DNA of 64,000 nucleotides from positions 1-64,000 of the forward strand of contig JADNRX010000038.1 in assembly GCA_015501595.1 (NCBI GenBank). The letters are read 5' to 3'. The stretch comes from Hymenopellis radicata. Its lineage: Eukaryota > Basidiomycota > Agaricomycetes > Agaricales > Physalacriaceae. Below are positions 1 through 11,611 of this stretch, in pieces. Numbering within the stretch: the first letter of the stretch is position 1; each line of letters starts with the position of its first letter. The notes under the pieces were generated by a model. That model had not been told where the DNA came from. It made no database searches and saw only the letters and a program-made list of their open reading frames with translations. Both the position numbers and the translations under genes were made by a program.

Positions 1-749
1 CCCTTTCCCCGCTCTGGCATGCTATGGCTCAACAGACGACTATCCCGGCGATGACTCGCTTGTATATGTATCCTCCACTATCGTAGATGTCTTTACCTTT
101 CTGAATCACGCCGGGAAGAAGGTGCAGGTAATCGCTTCGCGCCTTAGCTTCATGCACACCATTCTATCCTTTCACTCTAGTGAGCGGCCCATTTTTTACC
201 ATCGCTTCATGATACTGACACTATTAACGATAGCATTGGTAATGAACTTCGTTACCGCCACGCATGCCATCAGTCTGTATCCCTTCCAAGCCTTCATTCT
301 ACACGTCAACGCCGCGCAGAGGCAAACGGACCTAGAAATAGATGCACACAGGAAAGTACGCCTGGCGAGGATGGCCCTTACTCGACAACCGTGCCTCCTC
401 TCTTCTTTTCCGGACTTTATCTAGGCACCGTTCGTATGGTGGGCGACCGCACTGTTGGGTACACCGACATAACGGCAAACATCGCACCGACGTCGCCGAT
501 GTCGACCGACACAGCTGGTGCGCCCGAAGCCTAACCAACGCACCTGCGTTCGCCATGAGATATACAATCCTACGTCGCCCCGGCCTCGATATCGAGTATT
601 GTTGCGACTATCCCTTGGCGTCGTGGATCCGATTCCTCGGACCGACCATGTTAGTATCTCACTCTAATCATGTACCTTTCCTGACCAATTGTCCAGGACG
701 ACATCACGACTGGAAATCTTGGCACAATTTGTTTTGCGCCAGGATCTGA
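1..749 (+). pseudogene. Broken member of an Agaricomycete multicopy family (VMN..YP / RGWxLLD / VGDR signatures), cut by window start
   Basis: Three signatures occur in order but in different frames. The frame open from base 2 reads a segment ending NHAGKKVQ and then LVMNFVTATHAISLYPFQAF. A shift of one base near 340 gives KYAWRGWPLLD. A further shift near 436 gives MVGDRTVGYTD. The same order (hydrophobic VMN-like stretch, YPxxxF, GWPLLD, VGDRxxW) recurs on the opposite strand at 1503-2581, so both belong to one family. From memory this order resembles Agaricomycete proteins with a nucleotidyltransferase-like N-terminal signature; that is inference. The frame changes near 340 and 430 do not coincide with convincing introns, so I call it a pseudogene. 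The 5' end lies outside the window. Confidence 0.45.
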
Positions 750-1131
750 ATGTCATCACCCTTCGACAGCTGATCGCAAGAATTCGCGCGCACAAACATA
801 ACAGGTACTGTCGTCAGTCAAGTGATAGGCGCGTATGCCACTGGTCAAGGTTAGGCTAATGAGCGTGGGTCTAGAACGCTTGGGATTATTAACCGCGCCC
901 GCGTGAAAAATGAATATTGAAACAAAGAATACGCACATGTACTTATATCGTGAGCTGTAGCTTAAGCGTAATGTATTATTATCGCGGTCCTATGAAATCG
1001 AACAAGTTAACGACTTCTCTCATCTCACCGCAAGCGAATGGAGCTTTGAGACAAAAGTTAGAAGGATCAAGCCTTCGGCAGACGCTTGCCATTAATTTAT
1101 GCGCGTCTAACTAACGGCCGGGGAAATAGAA

Positions 1132-1166
<35 letters not shown>

Positions 1167-1290
1167 CGACGCTTCCATACGCCTATCGTAGTAGCGAACT
1201 TTGTCCCCTCACTAACCTTTGCCTTTTCGTTATATCATTGGGCAAGTCATTGCTAACATTCGCACTGTTTGATAACAGAACATAGATTCA
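750..1290. other. Intergenic, no gene seen; contains a CA microsatellite
   Basis: Only short open frames without family resemblance. The one clear structure is the dinucleotide tract at 1132-1163. Confidence 0.5.
1132..1163. repeat. (AC)n microsatellite
   Basis: About 15 perfect AC units. Confidence 0.95.
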
Positions 1291-1502
1291 AATTCAACAA
1301 AACGGTCGTAACACTACAGACGCCATGTCAAGCAAATCTGCCTGAACCAACCGATCACGTAAAACAGTGCACAAACCATCACCGCCAAGACGACAAAACC
1401 TAGTGTGACTGTGCCGACTGGCGAAAAGGGCGAACTCGTCAAAGAGAACCTGATTGACGTTAGCGCTCGAGACAAAGCTCGCGAGCGCCTGACATTTGGC
1501 AT

Positions 1503-2581
1503 TCATCCTAATAACCACAGATTCATTGAACAAGCACAAAAAACCAACAAAACATACACGCACATTTCGGTCGGCGCACAACGAATCCACGTCGACAAAC
1601 TCCCTTCCATACAATACGAAACGTCCATCATATCCCTGCGAACGACATCAAACTGCATGCTAAACGAGAAATCAGCCACGGACGCCCGCATCGACCAACT
1701 ATGCGGCAGAAGAGCGACCGTTTCGTCTTCTTCGACACCGGCGTGAGGATGAATCCAACAAAATCTATCACCAACGACGCGAATTTGTCCCAGATGTGCA
1801 TCTGTCCCGAGCGTAGAGAGCTCCGTATCTAATAAAGGCCAATCTCCAATAGCAAACAAGACCCGTGCGTGAATTGCATCCTCGCTGATAGCACCAGATG
1901 GAATATTGACGTGATGCAAGAAAGACAGACGGGGATATATGCAGACCGCCCGGAAAGCATCCACAAAACACATAGCAATCGCTTTCATCCCATGCATCAA
2001 ATTAGAAATCAACAGTGACATCAAGGAAGAAACTCACTTGAATGAAGCTCCAAGACAACGTGCATAAAGCTAAATCGGAACGCAGATATGCGTACTGACT
2101 TTCCGGATTGCAAGCTCAATAGTCTGAAAACATCGACAACGGCAGAGGTTAAGGAGCCATGACGGCCCTTCCCGGATAGTCCGCAGGCGAACGAAAAGAG
2201 GCAAGTGCTCCAAACGTGAAGTGCTGTGAGCTACGGGGAACAAAAACGTAACCCTTGCTAAGAAGAAAATGCCAAGAGAGACGACCATGTCAAAGGCGGC
2301 GTAAATATCCAGTTCAGCGCTTCGAAGCGGATGAAGATCGAAGTATGCCAACGCAGAGGCTCCCGAAACGACCGCCCCCGTGTCCCGTAGCAACTCGCGA
2401 AACGCCTCGGCATCCCCACATCCATGAAAGGCGACACCATGGTAATAAATGGATCGTGATCTTCAAGATATGAGTCGCACACCCCTTGAACCAAACGGTT
2501 GCAGGACGTGAACTTCTTCAGCTCGTATAAGTTCAAGTACGGAAGGATTCGTTGATTCATGAGTTCGCCCCTACAAATCAT
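1503..2581 (-). pseudogene. Agaricomycete multicopy family protein with nucleotidyltransferase-like signature, frameshifted
   Basis: The reading starts at 2581 with an F-box-like helix region (RILPYLNLYELKKFTSCNRL). At about 2420-2425, in a GTGGGGATG context, the family frame shifts by one base. The new frame reads EAFRELLRDTGAVVSGASAL and then AELDIYAAFD, the SGxxAL...DLDxY pattern of the family. A GTGAGT donor near 2039 leads to a last part with FRAVCIYPRLSF, GDWPLLD and VGDRFCWIHP, matching the signatures of the relic at 1-749. The mid-exon frame change has no splice sites around it, so either the gene is broken or one base is wrong. A transmembrane-like segment is encoded further downstream on this strand (1314-1502), but its connection is unclear. 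Function unknown; the NTase resemblance is inference. Confidence 0.5.
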
Positions 2582-2589
2582 TCAGACTT

Positions 2590-4160
2590 CGCTAACAAAA
2601 TGACACGGCAAATCATACCAGAATCCAACGTTAAATTCTTCCCTCGTACCGGCCACTAAAGTCAGCGAGGTGAACAATACCACATACGCGATTTCTGAAC
2701 GCATGATGAGAGCCTGACAAACACCAAAGTCGCATCAGACGAACCAACGCCTGACACTCCCTAAACATCCGCGAAACGGACACTTCTAGACCTAAATGCG
2801 CAATACAAACATTAGTAAAGCTCCAAAGACAAAGGAAACTATGAAACCGGGATATAAATCAACGCCCACATTCCAAACTGATCTGCCTCATTCAGCATGC
2901 CTCCAAAAACGACCGTCCTCACCAAAAACCGCTGAAGAAGCCAAAAAAAAAAAAATGGGGCACGTACCGTCCCACATCCGCACCCTTACACGATAGCTAA
3001 TCCTTACCTGTAGCAAGAACGTTAACGACGCCGAGCGTGAGCCATGCTCGCTCTCAACATCAAAAAATAAAAATAACGTGCCGACGCTCTGCACAGCCAC
3101 TACCCCAGCCTCCGGCACCTCACCCGAAACCAACAGCAACCCAGCCACCATTTCAACCCCTAATGATTTGTATGCTCAATAGTCCCTTTGCTCTTTGACA
3201 CTGACCGGTAATCCCGACAGATTTTCATCTAACACAAATATCACATATGCGTCAATCGATGAATCCGAAGGGGAGACCGCTAAAGTGCCCACCCTGCCAC
3301 TCGAACGGGAGCCACCCCCGCAAAATCCGCCTAATGCCATGGCGTTGGATACACCAATTCAACCGCCACGGCTTACAAGGTGCGCGTCCGATACCCTCAT
3401 CTCACACTAATAAGCTAACATTGTCCAGTCTTCCTTCAAGCGCAAGTGCCCCATCGTACACTACCTCCCAGCATCCGGACATCACCAACGAATCCATCCA
3501 GCACAAATTGAGCACGGGCGCCGCCGACATTGCCTCTGACAGCGAACATAGCGAGGAACGGATGTTTGTGCTGACGGAACAGTAGGAGGTCGAACATTAG
3601 ACCCATAACTTCACTAACACTCCCCCCCCCCCCCCCCCCACACACACACCCCCACACCCCCACATCCCCTCAAGTCAAATTCAGACGATTTTAACGAATT
3701 ATTCAAATGCTCAAAATGAACCTCAGCCTCCCACCATCGACGCAGACACAGCCGTAGCCGCAAACAACTCCCATCTTTTGCCAAGCGTTCCCGAGCCTCC
3801 GTCCATGGTAGCAGACCAGCCAACTCCAAAAAAGGTCGTAGCGACAAGTGCGGCATCGAACGCACCGTCCCCACCCACAGTAAAGTACGTTCGCCTCTCA
3901 TTTATGCTCCACATCGTCAATCTAATCGCATATCTAGGCCACTTTTTGAGCCTCCCAATCTTCCTCCCATCACTCGAGTCCCCGAAATTGGCCATGAGTA
4001 CAATGTTGGACGACGGACATTACCATACTGTGAACTATATCGCTTTTTTCAGAATAACGTCGCCAAAATCCAGTACGCCGCCGATCCACCAACTTAGATG
4101 ATAAATAACCTTTTCAAACCCCCCTAGATGACTCCTAGCGATCACGACAGAAGGCGGCGG
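2590..4160. other. Gene-poor stretch with homopolymer tracts
   Basis: No frame here shows recognisable protein features. Proline/threonine-rich short frames appear on both strands. There is an A13 run at 2943-2955 and a C18 run at 3622-3639. Confidence 0.4.
3622..3660. repeat. C18 homopolymer followed by CA/C-rich tract
   Basis: Eighteen consecutive C, then CACACACACACCCCCACACCC-type sequence. Length accuracy in an assembly is doubtful. Confidence 0.9.
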
Positions 4161-4245
4161 TTGTGAACTCGACAGCTGGTTCTCAGCTGATCCGAACAGC
4201 TATACTCGAATCGCGTCCTGGTCTGGCTCAACATCGTCCAGAATC

Positions 4246-5166
4246 GTGCGAACGACCCCTGGAGTCCCAATCACATTTAATGACCGCAACGCCACTTTCT
4301 TCGTCATTGGAAGATGTACTCACTCCGCCCTGTTCAGCGACGGCAGTGACAACCAACGACTTCGACAGATATCAATTCAGCCCATCCATCGATTCACGCC
4401 CCGAATGGTTGCTGTCGCAGCCACCATGCTTGAATTCTGCAATCCAATATTTGCCGTCGAACGAGACGGCATCAGCTTCACGACTCTTAGTAAACCGAGA
4501 ACCGGTATGGACCCCCCCTCCAGCCAATCGTACAACATACTTACACTCGTTGTCACACAGGCAAAGGCAGCCCCAACATACTCCGAGCGGAAATGAATAG
4601 CGTAACACATGGAGATTGTATGTCGCTCTCATGAAACAAACCTTTCAAAACCTTACTCTCTGCTAGGCCCAAGACCACATGATCAGGACGTCCCCTGCTT
4701 TGAAGGCGTCAACGGTATCGATCTCAATGCATATACGAACTATCCACGACGCTTTGTCGAGTACGATGAAGACGACTTTGTCCTTGTCGCGTTTAGCTTC
4801 AACGGTTATCTCGAAGCGTCCCCCATCCCGAACCAACCCGCCGCGCAGCGCATTGGTCTGAGCGTTCGCTTCACCATCCGAGTAGCCCACGTCGACGACG
4901 GCGACAGCGATCCAACAAGCAGTCCGCTAGAGCCCAGCCTGCGTGATGAAACACCACTGTCAGTCATTGGCACGCACGGCGTAGCGGATCAAGCATCCGG
5001 GGTAGCTGTAAAGCAGGAGCTAAAAAAAAGGCCGAGTCATGTAATTTCTCAACCGTATCCTTGGACTTCATCGATCAATGTATTAAATATCTCCCTTTGT
5101 ACCAACAAGCTTATGAAAACCAATGTTAATCATGAAATACAAGACAGACAGCAACACTGCCATTAA
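4246..5166 (+). CDS. Tandem paralogue i of an unnamed Agaricomycete family (VPxFDG ... DDxVLVAFS)
   Basis: I do not recognise a function. Two blocks are conserved with the neighbour at 5678-6364. Block 1 reads QPIHRFTPRMVAVAATMLEF in the frame open from 4246. Block 2, in the frame running to 5166, reads GPRPHDQDVPCFEG, then DDFVLVAFSFNGY, then RIGLSVRFTIRV. The two blocks lie in different frames, so at least one intron between about 4500 and 4660 is needed. The region after about 5030 is probably untranslated. Such short multi-exon proteins with a PLFDGR-like motif and an LVLVAF motif are, to my knowledge, common and uncharacterised in Agaricomycetes. Exact start, end and introns are not resolved. 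Confidence 0.4.
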
Positions 5167-5677
5167 CCTCCACACGTCAACCCCCAACACGAGCTGCCAT
5201 AATGAATGAATTGATGCCTAACGCAACCAACCACCCGTCGGTTCCCGTATTCGCCATCCTAAGCCCATGCTGATGTTCCGTTAGACCTGAATTTAAAACA
5301 CCAAGATCGAGGGCTGTGACCATAAATGAGCTAGCGGCGCGCATCCCAGCATGCGACATCGCATCGTGCTGCTCCAATAACCCCAATGTCGCACTGTGAG
5401 TCCCCCGAGAACACATACATCATGTTTCTCAACAACAAAAAGATGAACGTTAAACATAGCTGCCCATGCCACCGGATGGAATTTAACCAACATCCACACC
5501 GTCAATTCCAACGACTTCGCGTCAAAACAACAAAACGACGCTATATACCACGTCTCGGCGAACAGCCACCCACGTACCGACGCTATATTCACCACAGTAG
5601 GAAAAATTACGGCTTCCGAACTGCACCCAACGCCCAAAGTCAGCGACACCTCGCGAAACTCAATCGCAGAAAACCCC

Positions 5678-6364
5678 TTGTTAAAGAACGCGCAAACTGT
5701 GCGCTTCGTATCATTCCAGCCCATACGTCGGTTCATGCCGCGCATGATTGCAGCCATCTGCGAGCTGTTGAGATTTTCGAGTCCCACCATTCCAATCTTT
5801 AAAGATGGCATACTAGCAACTACGGCCATCTACCCCCAAGACGGTAATGAATACCCACGTGAATGAAACAGAACCTAACCTGCATCTTTAGACGAACACT
5901 TCCAAATAAAATACAACGAAATGGACGGGCACACCCACGGACCATGTGAGTGATACGTCTTGCAATTCAACATAACATCGCCCCTAATTGAATTTACAGC
6001 ACCACGCCCTCCTAACTCAAACGTACCACTCTTCGATGGACGAGCCCCATTCGCACTATCAGAGTATCAGAAGCTACCAACCCTACCTGAAGATCTCCTT
6101 CCCGACGATTTAGTGTTGATCGCTTTTTCGCTGGCTGGTGAAAGGCTGCTAGGCTTAAACCCCGTGGCTACAGGCGCCCGACGAGTTCGAATAAATGTCT
6201 CCTTCCTGATTCTGTTATATAGACCGGCCGACAACGAAGAATATGCGCCACCATCCAGACCCAGGTGGCTTATTGACGAGACGCTGCTAGCTGTAAAGAC
6301 CGCTAAAATCAAACAGAAACCGCCGCTTCAATTCCAAAAAAAAAAAAAACATAACAGGGACTGA
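5678..6364 (+). CDS. Tandem paralogue ii of the same unnamed family
   Basis: Block 1 reads QPIRRFMPRMIAAICELLRF at about 5720-5780 and aligns residue by residue with block 1 of the copy at 4246. Block 2, in the frame ending at 6364, reads APRPPNSNVPLFDGR, DDLVLIAFSLAGE and RRVRINVSFLILL, again collinear with copy i. Copy spacing is about 1.35 kb in the same orientation, so this is a tandem duplication. An intron between the blocks is implied because the frames differ. The last codons run into an A14 tract at 6336-6349, so the true stop may lie before or beyond it. Function unknown. Confidence 0.4.
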
Positions 6365-6369
6365 TATAC

Positions 6370-7580
6370 TTCACATTCATTCTGACATGTATTTACCTCC
6401 CTTCCCCACGTATAACTTAACTTGAACTTCAATATTAACGCGTCTCACCCCCAAGCCAGCAAGACTGCCGCCCGAAAAGGTTAACCCCAACGGAAATCAA
6501 TCGTCAATGCCAAACACCGACAAACAACAAAATAAACCCAATCCCCGCATTCACCACGTCCCAGAACGAGCCAACGCACATATAACGCTCACAATCAACC
6601 GAATGACCGCCGAGAGGATAGAACGATTGCACCATGTGTAAACTAGGACCAGAACGCAGACGATGCTTGCCTTCGACCAGCGGTCAATAAGGTTCACATC
6701 CCTAAGACCGTCTACAGACCATGATACGAGAACATGACGGACAACCAAATGATGAGATAGAGGCATGTCAAGCATTATGATGAAACAACATTGCTAATCA
6801 GAGCGTAGATGGTCAAGCCTCAACAATGTACAAAACGCATCCACAAGTCCTCAGATACAGGTAATCAAACGCGAAAGCAAATCAAAAAAGAATGAATTGT
6901 TCCCATCCCTTTTTCGTCAACGTCACGTTGAAAGCGCCCTCCAGATCCAACAAACAACTGATCATAGCCTTTAAAAGTCCGAACGGGCTGCTCGAGATCG
7001 TTGAAGGTCAGAAGTGTCACCATTCACGCCTTTTGTCTGCGACAGAAAATATGTTAACTACCTTGCGAAAATGCCCAACACACTGCGTCTGGTCAGCATA
7101 CCTGTCCACCTTTTTCGACTGACCGCTCTAGCAGAGCACAACCGCCACTATAGATGACGAAATCCTTCACCATACCGTTATGGGACTCACGACGAACAAA
7201 ATCTAGCCCGACCCCTGCCACCACGAAACTGAGGACCAAACGCCTTGACTTACGTTTGTGCCAATCCATATTTCCCGACACCGGCGTCGGACTTCGCTGT
7301 CTTCATGCCTTCCCATGTTACGCCACCACGACCCAGAGCCTTCCAATTAAAGCTTCGGTGCCTTCATCAAACGATGATGACCTGTCTCAGTACAAGACGT
7401 CCACCACGAATATGTGAGATTTATTCCCACCCAACCCACCGTTCGCCCTAGGTCAATCCCCGCTGACACAAACCATCAATCAGCGAGACGAGCTATAAAT
7501 TCAAGTACAACACCACAGCGGTTATACGACTTTTTTAGACTACCATAAGGTAAGCATTTCCCCAACACGACAAAACAGAC
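6370..7580. other. Gene-poor stretch
   Basis: Only short frames with no family resemblance. No repeat structure was noticed. Confidence 0.35.
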
Positions 7581-7583
7581 GTA

Positions 7584-8285
7584 CTAACCGATAAAATAGA
7601 TTGCCCGGCGTAGACTATCGACTTGATAGCCAAACTTCCCTATGAAATTCTGCTCGACAACGCAAGCGATAAGCAAGCGTTTGCAATTGCTACTAAATGA
7701 ATTACCTTGCTTGACTTTTTCTGCCGCCTTGAACTTAGCCGCACGTCGGGCTCCAACTTTAACGTCAACGAGTGACTTTTCGCGTTCAACAGAGACGTGA
7801 GCGGAACACGACTGGGCTGCGTCCCCAACTTCAAGACCGCCTCCAACCCCAGCACTAACCGATGATGCCCCAGCGAGGAACAAGCCACAAAACCACTGCG
7901 CTGCCACATCAGGCGATGAAGCCGCGTCGGACGGGACGCCCCCATATTCTGAACAAGCGTCACAACGACTGCGGAAACAAAAGGAACGATGGCGTACCTC
8001 CAAGTCCCCACCGCGAACTGCAATGTCCTTAAGCATCAAACTATGCAATAAAATACGCCTATTCGTCGGGAGATCGCTCTCAGATGATCCCCGATACGCA
8101 GCGCAAGCCCGAATGGCCTCGTTTTTGTTAATATCCCGACAGAAAAATCCACGAAACCAGAAGAACCGCGACATAATGCACTTTAGTCGTGGGAGATCAG
8201 AACAGAAACGATCGGGAACGTAACCCACCGCGATCAACTCAACCATCACACCACCAGCTGGACGTAGGACACGACGACCACTCAT
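7584..8285 (-). CDS. Unrecognised open frame, 233 codons
   Basis: A long uninterrupted frame with cysteine- and glycine-rich parts (RSFCFRSRCDACSEYGG; SSVSAGVGGGLEVGD). I recognise no domain. A second frame on the same strand (7640-8023) encodes a hydrophobic stretch WRYAIVPFVSAVVVTLVQ. A spliced gene using parts of both frames is possible. Coding status is uncertain. Confidence 0.2.
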   Translation of the reverse strand: MSGRRVLRPAGGVMVELIAVGYVPDRFCSDLPRLKCIMSRFFWFRGFFCRDINKNEAIRACAAYRGSSESDLPTNRRILLHSLMLKDIAVRGGDLEVRHRSFCFRSRCDACSEYGGVPSDAASSPDVAAQWFCGLFLAGASSVSAGVGGGLEVGDAAQSCSAHVSVEREKSLVDVKVGARRAAKFKAAEKVKQGNSFSSNCKRLLIACVVEQNFIGKFGYQVDSLRRAIYFIG

Positions 8286-8289
8286 TCAC

Positions 8290-9523
8290 GGTGAAGACAG
8301 ACGTGAGATGTGAGGAACCTTAGGACTGGGAAGCATCCATTTTCCTGCCCTGCGCAGGTCATTGCCTCGGATTGCAGCTTCCCAGAAAACGGTATGTTCA
8401 ATCTGTTGCTTTCAATCTTTCTTCTAATCGCCATTATCCACTCCAGTTGCGGACCGACCCGCGGCGACTCTCTAGACCAAGCAGATGGCGTTCTCGACTC
8501 TCGTTGCAATATTCTTCTCCTCTTCTAGTTATGCTTGGACGAAACATCAACATATCGCCTAGTCTGGCGCGATCCCGAACACGCAGCAGAGCCCCGACCA
8601 ATCTGACCCCCCACCCTCCATTCTTCACTCGCATCGCCCCTCTTTCGTCACTCTTCGAGTCCTAGCTCCCAAGGTAGACGCTTTCATCTACTAGAATAAC
8701 CGGATCTCAGGAGTCCACACCGGCGGGAAGACCGAAAGACATGAACTCAAAAACTCCCGCTCGACACCGACCTGCACACTTCCCTCCTGGATGCCATCTT
8801 CCTTCAGTTTCACACCCGCAGCAGCTCGACACGGCACATTTCGTCAACGTTGAGTTGTTTATCTCAGACTTCCCCTCCCAGCGATGTCTTCTAATGCTTC
8901 ACAAACGTGAGTTTCTTGCACCTGGCCCTTATACAACTCGCACTGACTTTGTCTTCGTGTGGTAGATCTCCGTCGCCCATCTACACCATCTAACAACTAC
9001 GCCACCTGTGCCGCTACAAAACAAGTCGGATTCGCGAAAAGCTGTGACCAATAAGCGTTTGAAGACGCCATAAGCGCGTTGTCAAGCGTCCTTTAAACCG
9101 GATCAACAGGTTACAATCTGCCGGGAGACGGTTTTTAATGCGATTGGCGAGCTAACAAGTTGAAGACCCGTTGTGCAGAGAGACGGCGGCAGAACTGATG
9201 AACTACAGCAAAAAGAAATGTCATTGGACGGACATCTGGGCTTGGGCGGAGACTTAGAGTGAACAGCAGAGGCTGGTCAGAGTCGTTCGTGTCCTCGTTT
9301 CTCTTTGTTCTGTTTCCCCTTTCAAAGTTTACTTATATCAAACTCTGTAGGCGGTGAATGTCTGTCTCTTCACGCTACGTTCGACAAGAGGCTAGACTTC
9401 AAATTCATGATTTGATATCACTATGTCGTTGTAACACCTACGTACCGGTGGAACCGTAATCAATCCTTCGCACTTCTAAAAGAAGGCGGTTTGTGACTCG
9501 CCGCTTGCCGGCCACTTTCCGTC
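8290..9523. other. Gene-poor stretch up to the 4.1-kb element
   Basis: Short serine/arginine-rich frames only. No conserved protein or repeat recognised. Confidence 0.35.
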
Positions 9524-9540
9524 ATTAGAACCCGTCGGCC
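9524..9540 (+). repeat. Left terminal inverted repeat of the 4.1-kb element
   Basis: 17 bp, matching 13606-13622 in inverse orientation with one mismatch. Confidence 0.7.
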
Positions 9541-9660
9541 GCCGACGGTCAGGCACACGGTCACACGTGATCACTTACGTATGCACGCTCATCGGCCATT
9601 CCTTGCATGCTTCTCGGCCATATCATGCATGCCCAGCTCACCAAACCATGCATTGCGCTG

Positions 9661-9836
9661 GTCCTCACCATGCATTGAATCGGCCCTCACCACGCATGGA
9701 ATCGGCCCTCACCACGCATGGAATCGGTTCTCACCACGCATGGAATCGGTTCTCACCACGTAAGGAATCGGTCCTCACCACGCATCGAATTAGCCCTCAC
9801 CATGCATGGAATCGGCCTTCACCACGCATTGAATCC
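9661..9836 (+). repeat. Left subterminal array, 8 units of 22 bp
   Basis: Unit consensus GCCCTCACCACGCATGGAATCG; as reverse complement it reads ATGCGTGG followed by 14 bp. Units differ at 1-4 positions. More degenerate CATGC-containing sequence extends leftward to about 9600. Confidence 0.9.
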
Positions 9837-10951
9837 CCTCACATCACGCAAGGCAGATCAGATCACCCCAAGTGATCGGCAGCACTTGAACTCGAACCAC
9901 GTCGAGTCCGATGCTTCAGTCGCTTACACCAACGTGTCCCCTTGTCCCAGGCTCTCTGGCGCCTCTCGACAACTTGAATTTACTTAGAGACCGCTCTAGA
10001 GCTTACGTAATACGATATCTGATGCTTCTTGGGTGACTGGACGCGTTTTTACTGCTACTTTTCGCGTCAACTCCTTGCTGAGGCGTTTAGGACCCTGCAC
10101 ATCTATAGCACGAGGATTTCCGGGACCCTATGACGCGTCTGGGGCCTCGACAATCTTATCTGCATGCTCTCGGATGCGGGGTAGTGACGACACACCTGGT
10201 CGTCCTCCTCCGTCCCACTGACACTTTTGGTCAACTCGCTTTTTTAGCTGGAGATGGCTCTATCCGACCACTCGGACGCTTGGATACATTCAATATACAT
10301 CTATTGAGCGCATTACACTGTCTATGTACGCCGTCAAGCTGTCAATAACGTTGAATTTCAGCCAAGTTCAAGAAACTGGCAGAAGGTTCGTCCCTTTCCC
10401 CTTCTCGATGGGCTCCAATTTCGATCTGAGTCATTTGATGTATAGAAAAACGTAAACGGCGAATGATTTCCATGCCCAGAATGGAGGAATTCGCAACGCG
10501 GAGCGGAGCGAATATCCGCCACAAAAAATAATCTGTAAGTGTTCGTCGTTTCTCCGGCCGAGAAGCATCAGACTTTCCCCCGTCAGACATTCAGGGTCCT
10601 TAACCTGAAACAATCGCTGTATTTTGAATGCTGGAAGCTTGGTACGAAGGAGGGGAATGCTGAACGAGTGCATTTGGGAGGACAAGGCAAGTTCTATCGG
10701 TTTGGGGTCAATCGGTTTCAACGGCGTCTCACTACTGTAATAGTCGAATACACTACTTATCGGAGCCTTAGTTTTATCACTGCTGTGCAACCAGGGATGT
10801 TAATTCACGCAGGATACGAGAAACGGGTTCCCGTGGCGGCACAATAATGATTCATCGAAGATTCTCGCTCTCGCCGGCGCTCGTGCATCACGGGGAACAA
10901 TTACCCGAATGAGTTTATGTTTCTTGTGGAGCTTACGGCCTGGAAAAACAC

Positions 10952-10959
10952 TATAAAAG
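10952..10959 (+). promoter_or_regulatory. TATA box inside the element
   Basis: TATAAAAG lies 107 bp upstream of an ATG at 11066 and is followed by a pyrimidine-rich stretch, like a fungal core promoter. Confidence 0.45.
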
Positions 10960-11065
10960 CGAGGGGATTTACCCAAAGTCCTCATTACCCACTTCCTTCC
11001 CTCTTCTCCACTTCTATCTCCCATTGGTGGTCTTCTCTGTCCTTCATATCCCATACTACTCTCTG

Positions 11066-11611
11066 ATGTCGTCTACTGCTACTCTCATGGTCGCCTCCGA
11101 TGCGACCGCCATCGAGTTCCCGAATCCCGACGCGTCAAAAGCGTGACCGGCACTTATTTTGTTGATCGTCACGGGTAGGTTTCCTTCGTCTCACCATCAT
11201 CTCCCCTTGTTTACTTGCTTTCGTCTTCAGATACCCGCCTTCTCGATGCCGTTTCTCATGGCGCTGAACGCTCTGGTATGTAGTCTACATTCTGCTGTAG
11301 TCGACGAGCTCGCTGAACAATTCTCCCGCAGACTTTCTTATCCTCCTGGTGCCTCTACAATAACGACAAATCAGGCGTACTCGACGGCGCTGTTGTCACC
11401 GCAGCTGGACTGGCTTTTTGGTATGTCGAGGACGTCTTTCCACATGTTTCGTTTGCTCATCGTCAGTAGATTTAAATCGCTTCACGCCATCGTCTTCGTA
11501 ACACTCCCACATCGGGAAACACCTTCTGCTCTCTCTGGACTCGACGCCGCCGACAACCATCATGCACCCGTTCGTACTGACCCGCCCTCGCGAGTGCCAT
11601 GGCACCTTTGA
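11066..11611 (+). CDS. Unrecognised spliced gene or relic inside the element
   Basis: ATG 11066 opens a 26-codon frame ending at a TGA near 11144. Downstream exon-like pieces can be joined: IPAFSMPFLMALNAL, a GTATGT..CAG intron, TFLSSWCLYNNDKSGVLDG, another GTATGT..CAG intron, then RFKSLHAIVFVTLPHRETPS ending at 11611. Connecting the first frame to these pieces needs an extra intron or a frameshift. A further open piece with a hydrophobic segment (VTVVCFFISSLYAHG) follows at about 11960-12180. I cannot assign a family. It could be cargo of the element, a decayed accessory gene, or chance. Confidence 0.2.

Noticed and set aside
3436..3663. Glycine-rich protein over the C18 tract
   Set aside because: Product of reading a homopolymer on the complementary strand; no supporting context.
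5293..5829. 178-codon minus-strand frame
   Set aside because: It is antisense to paralogue ii block 1, whose plus-strand frame is supported by alignment with paralogue i.
9661..9836. CRISPR array
   Set aside because: Units are contiguous with no unique spacers and the genome is eukaryotic; it is a minisatellite.
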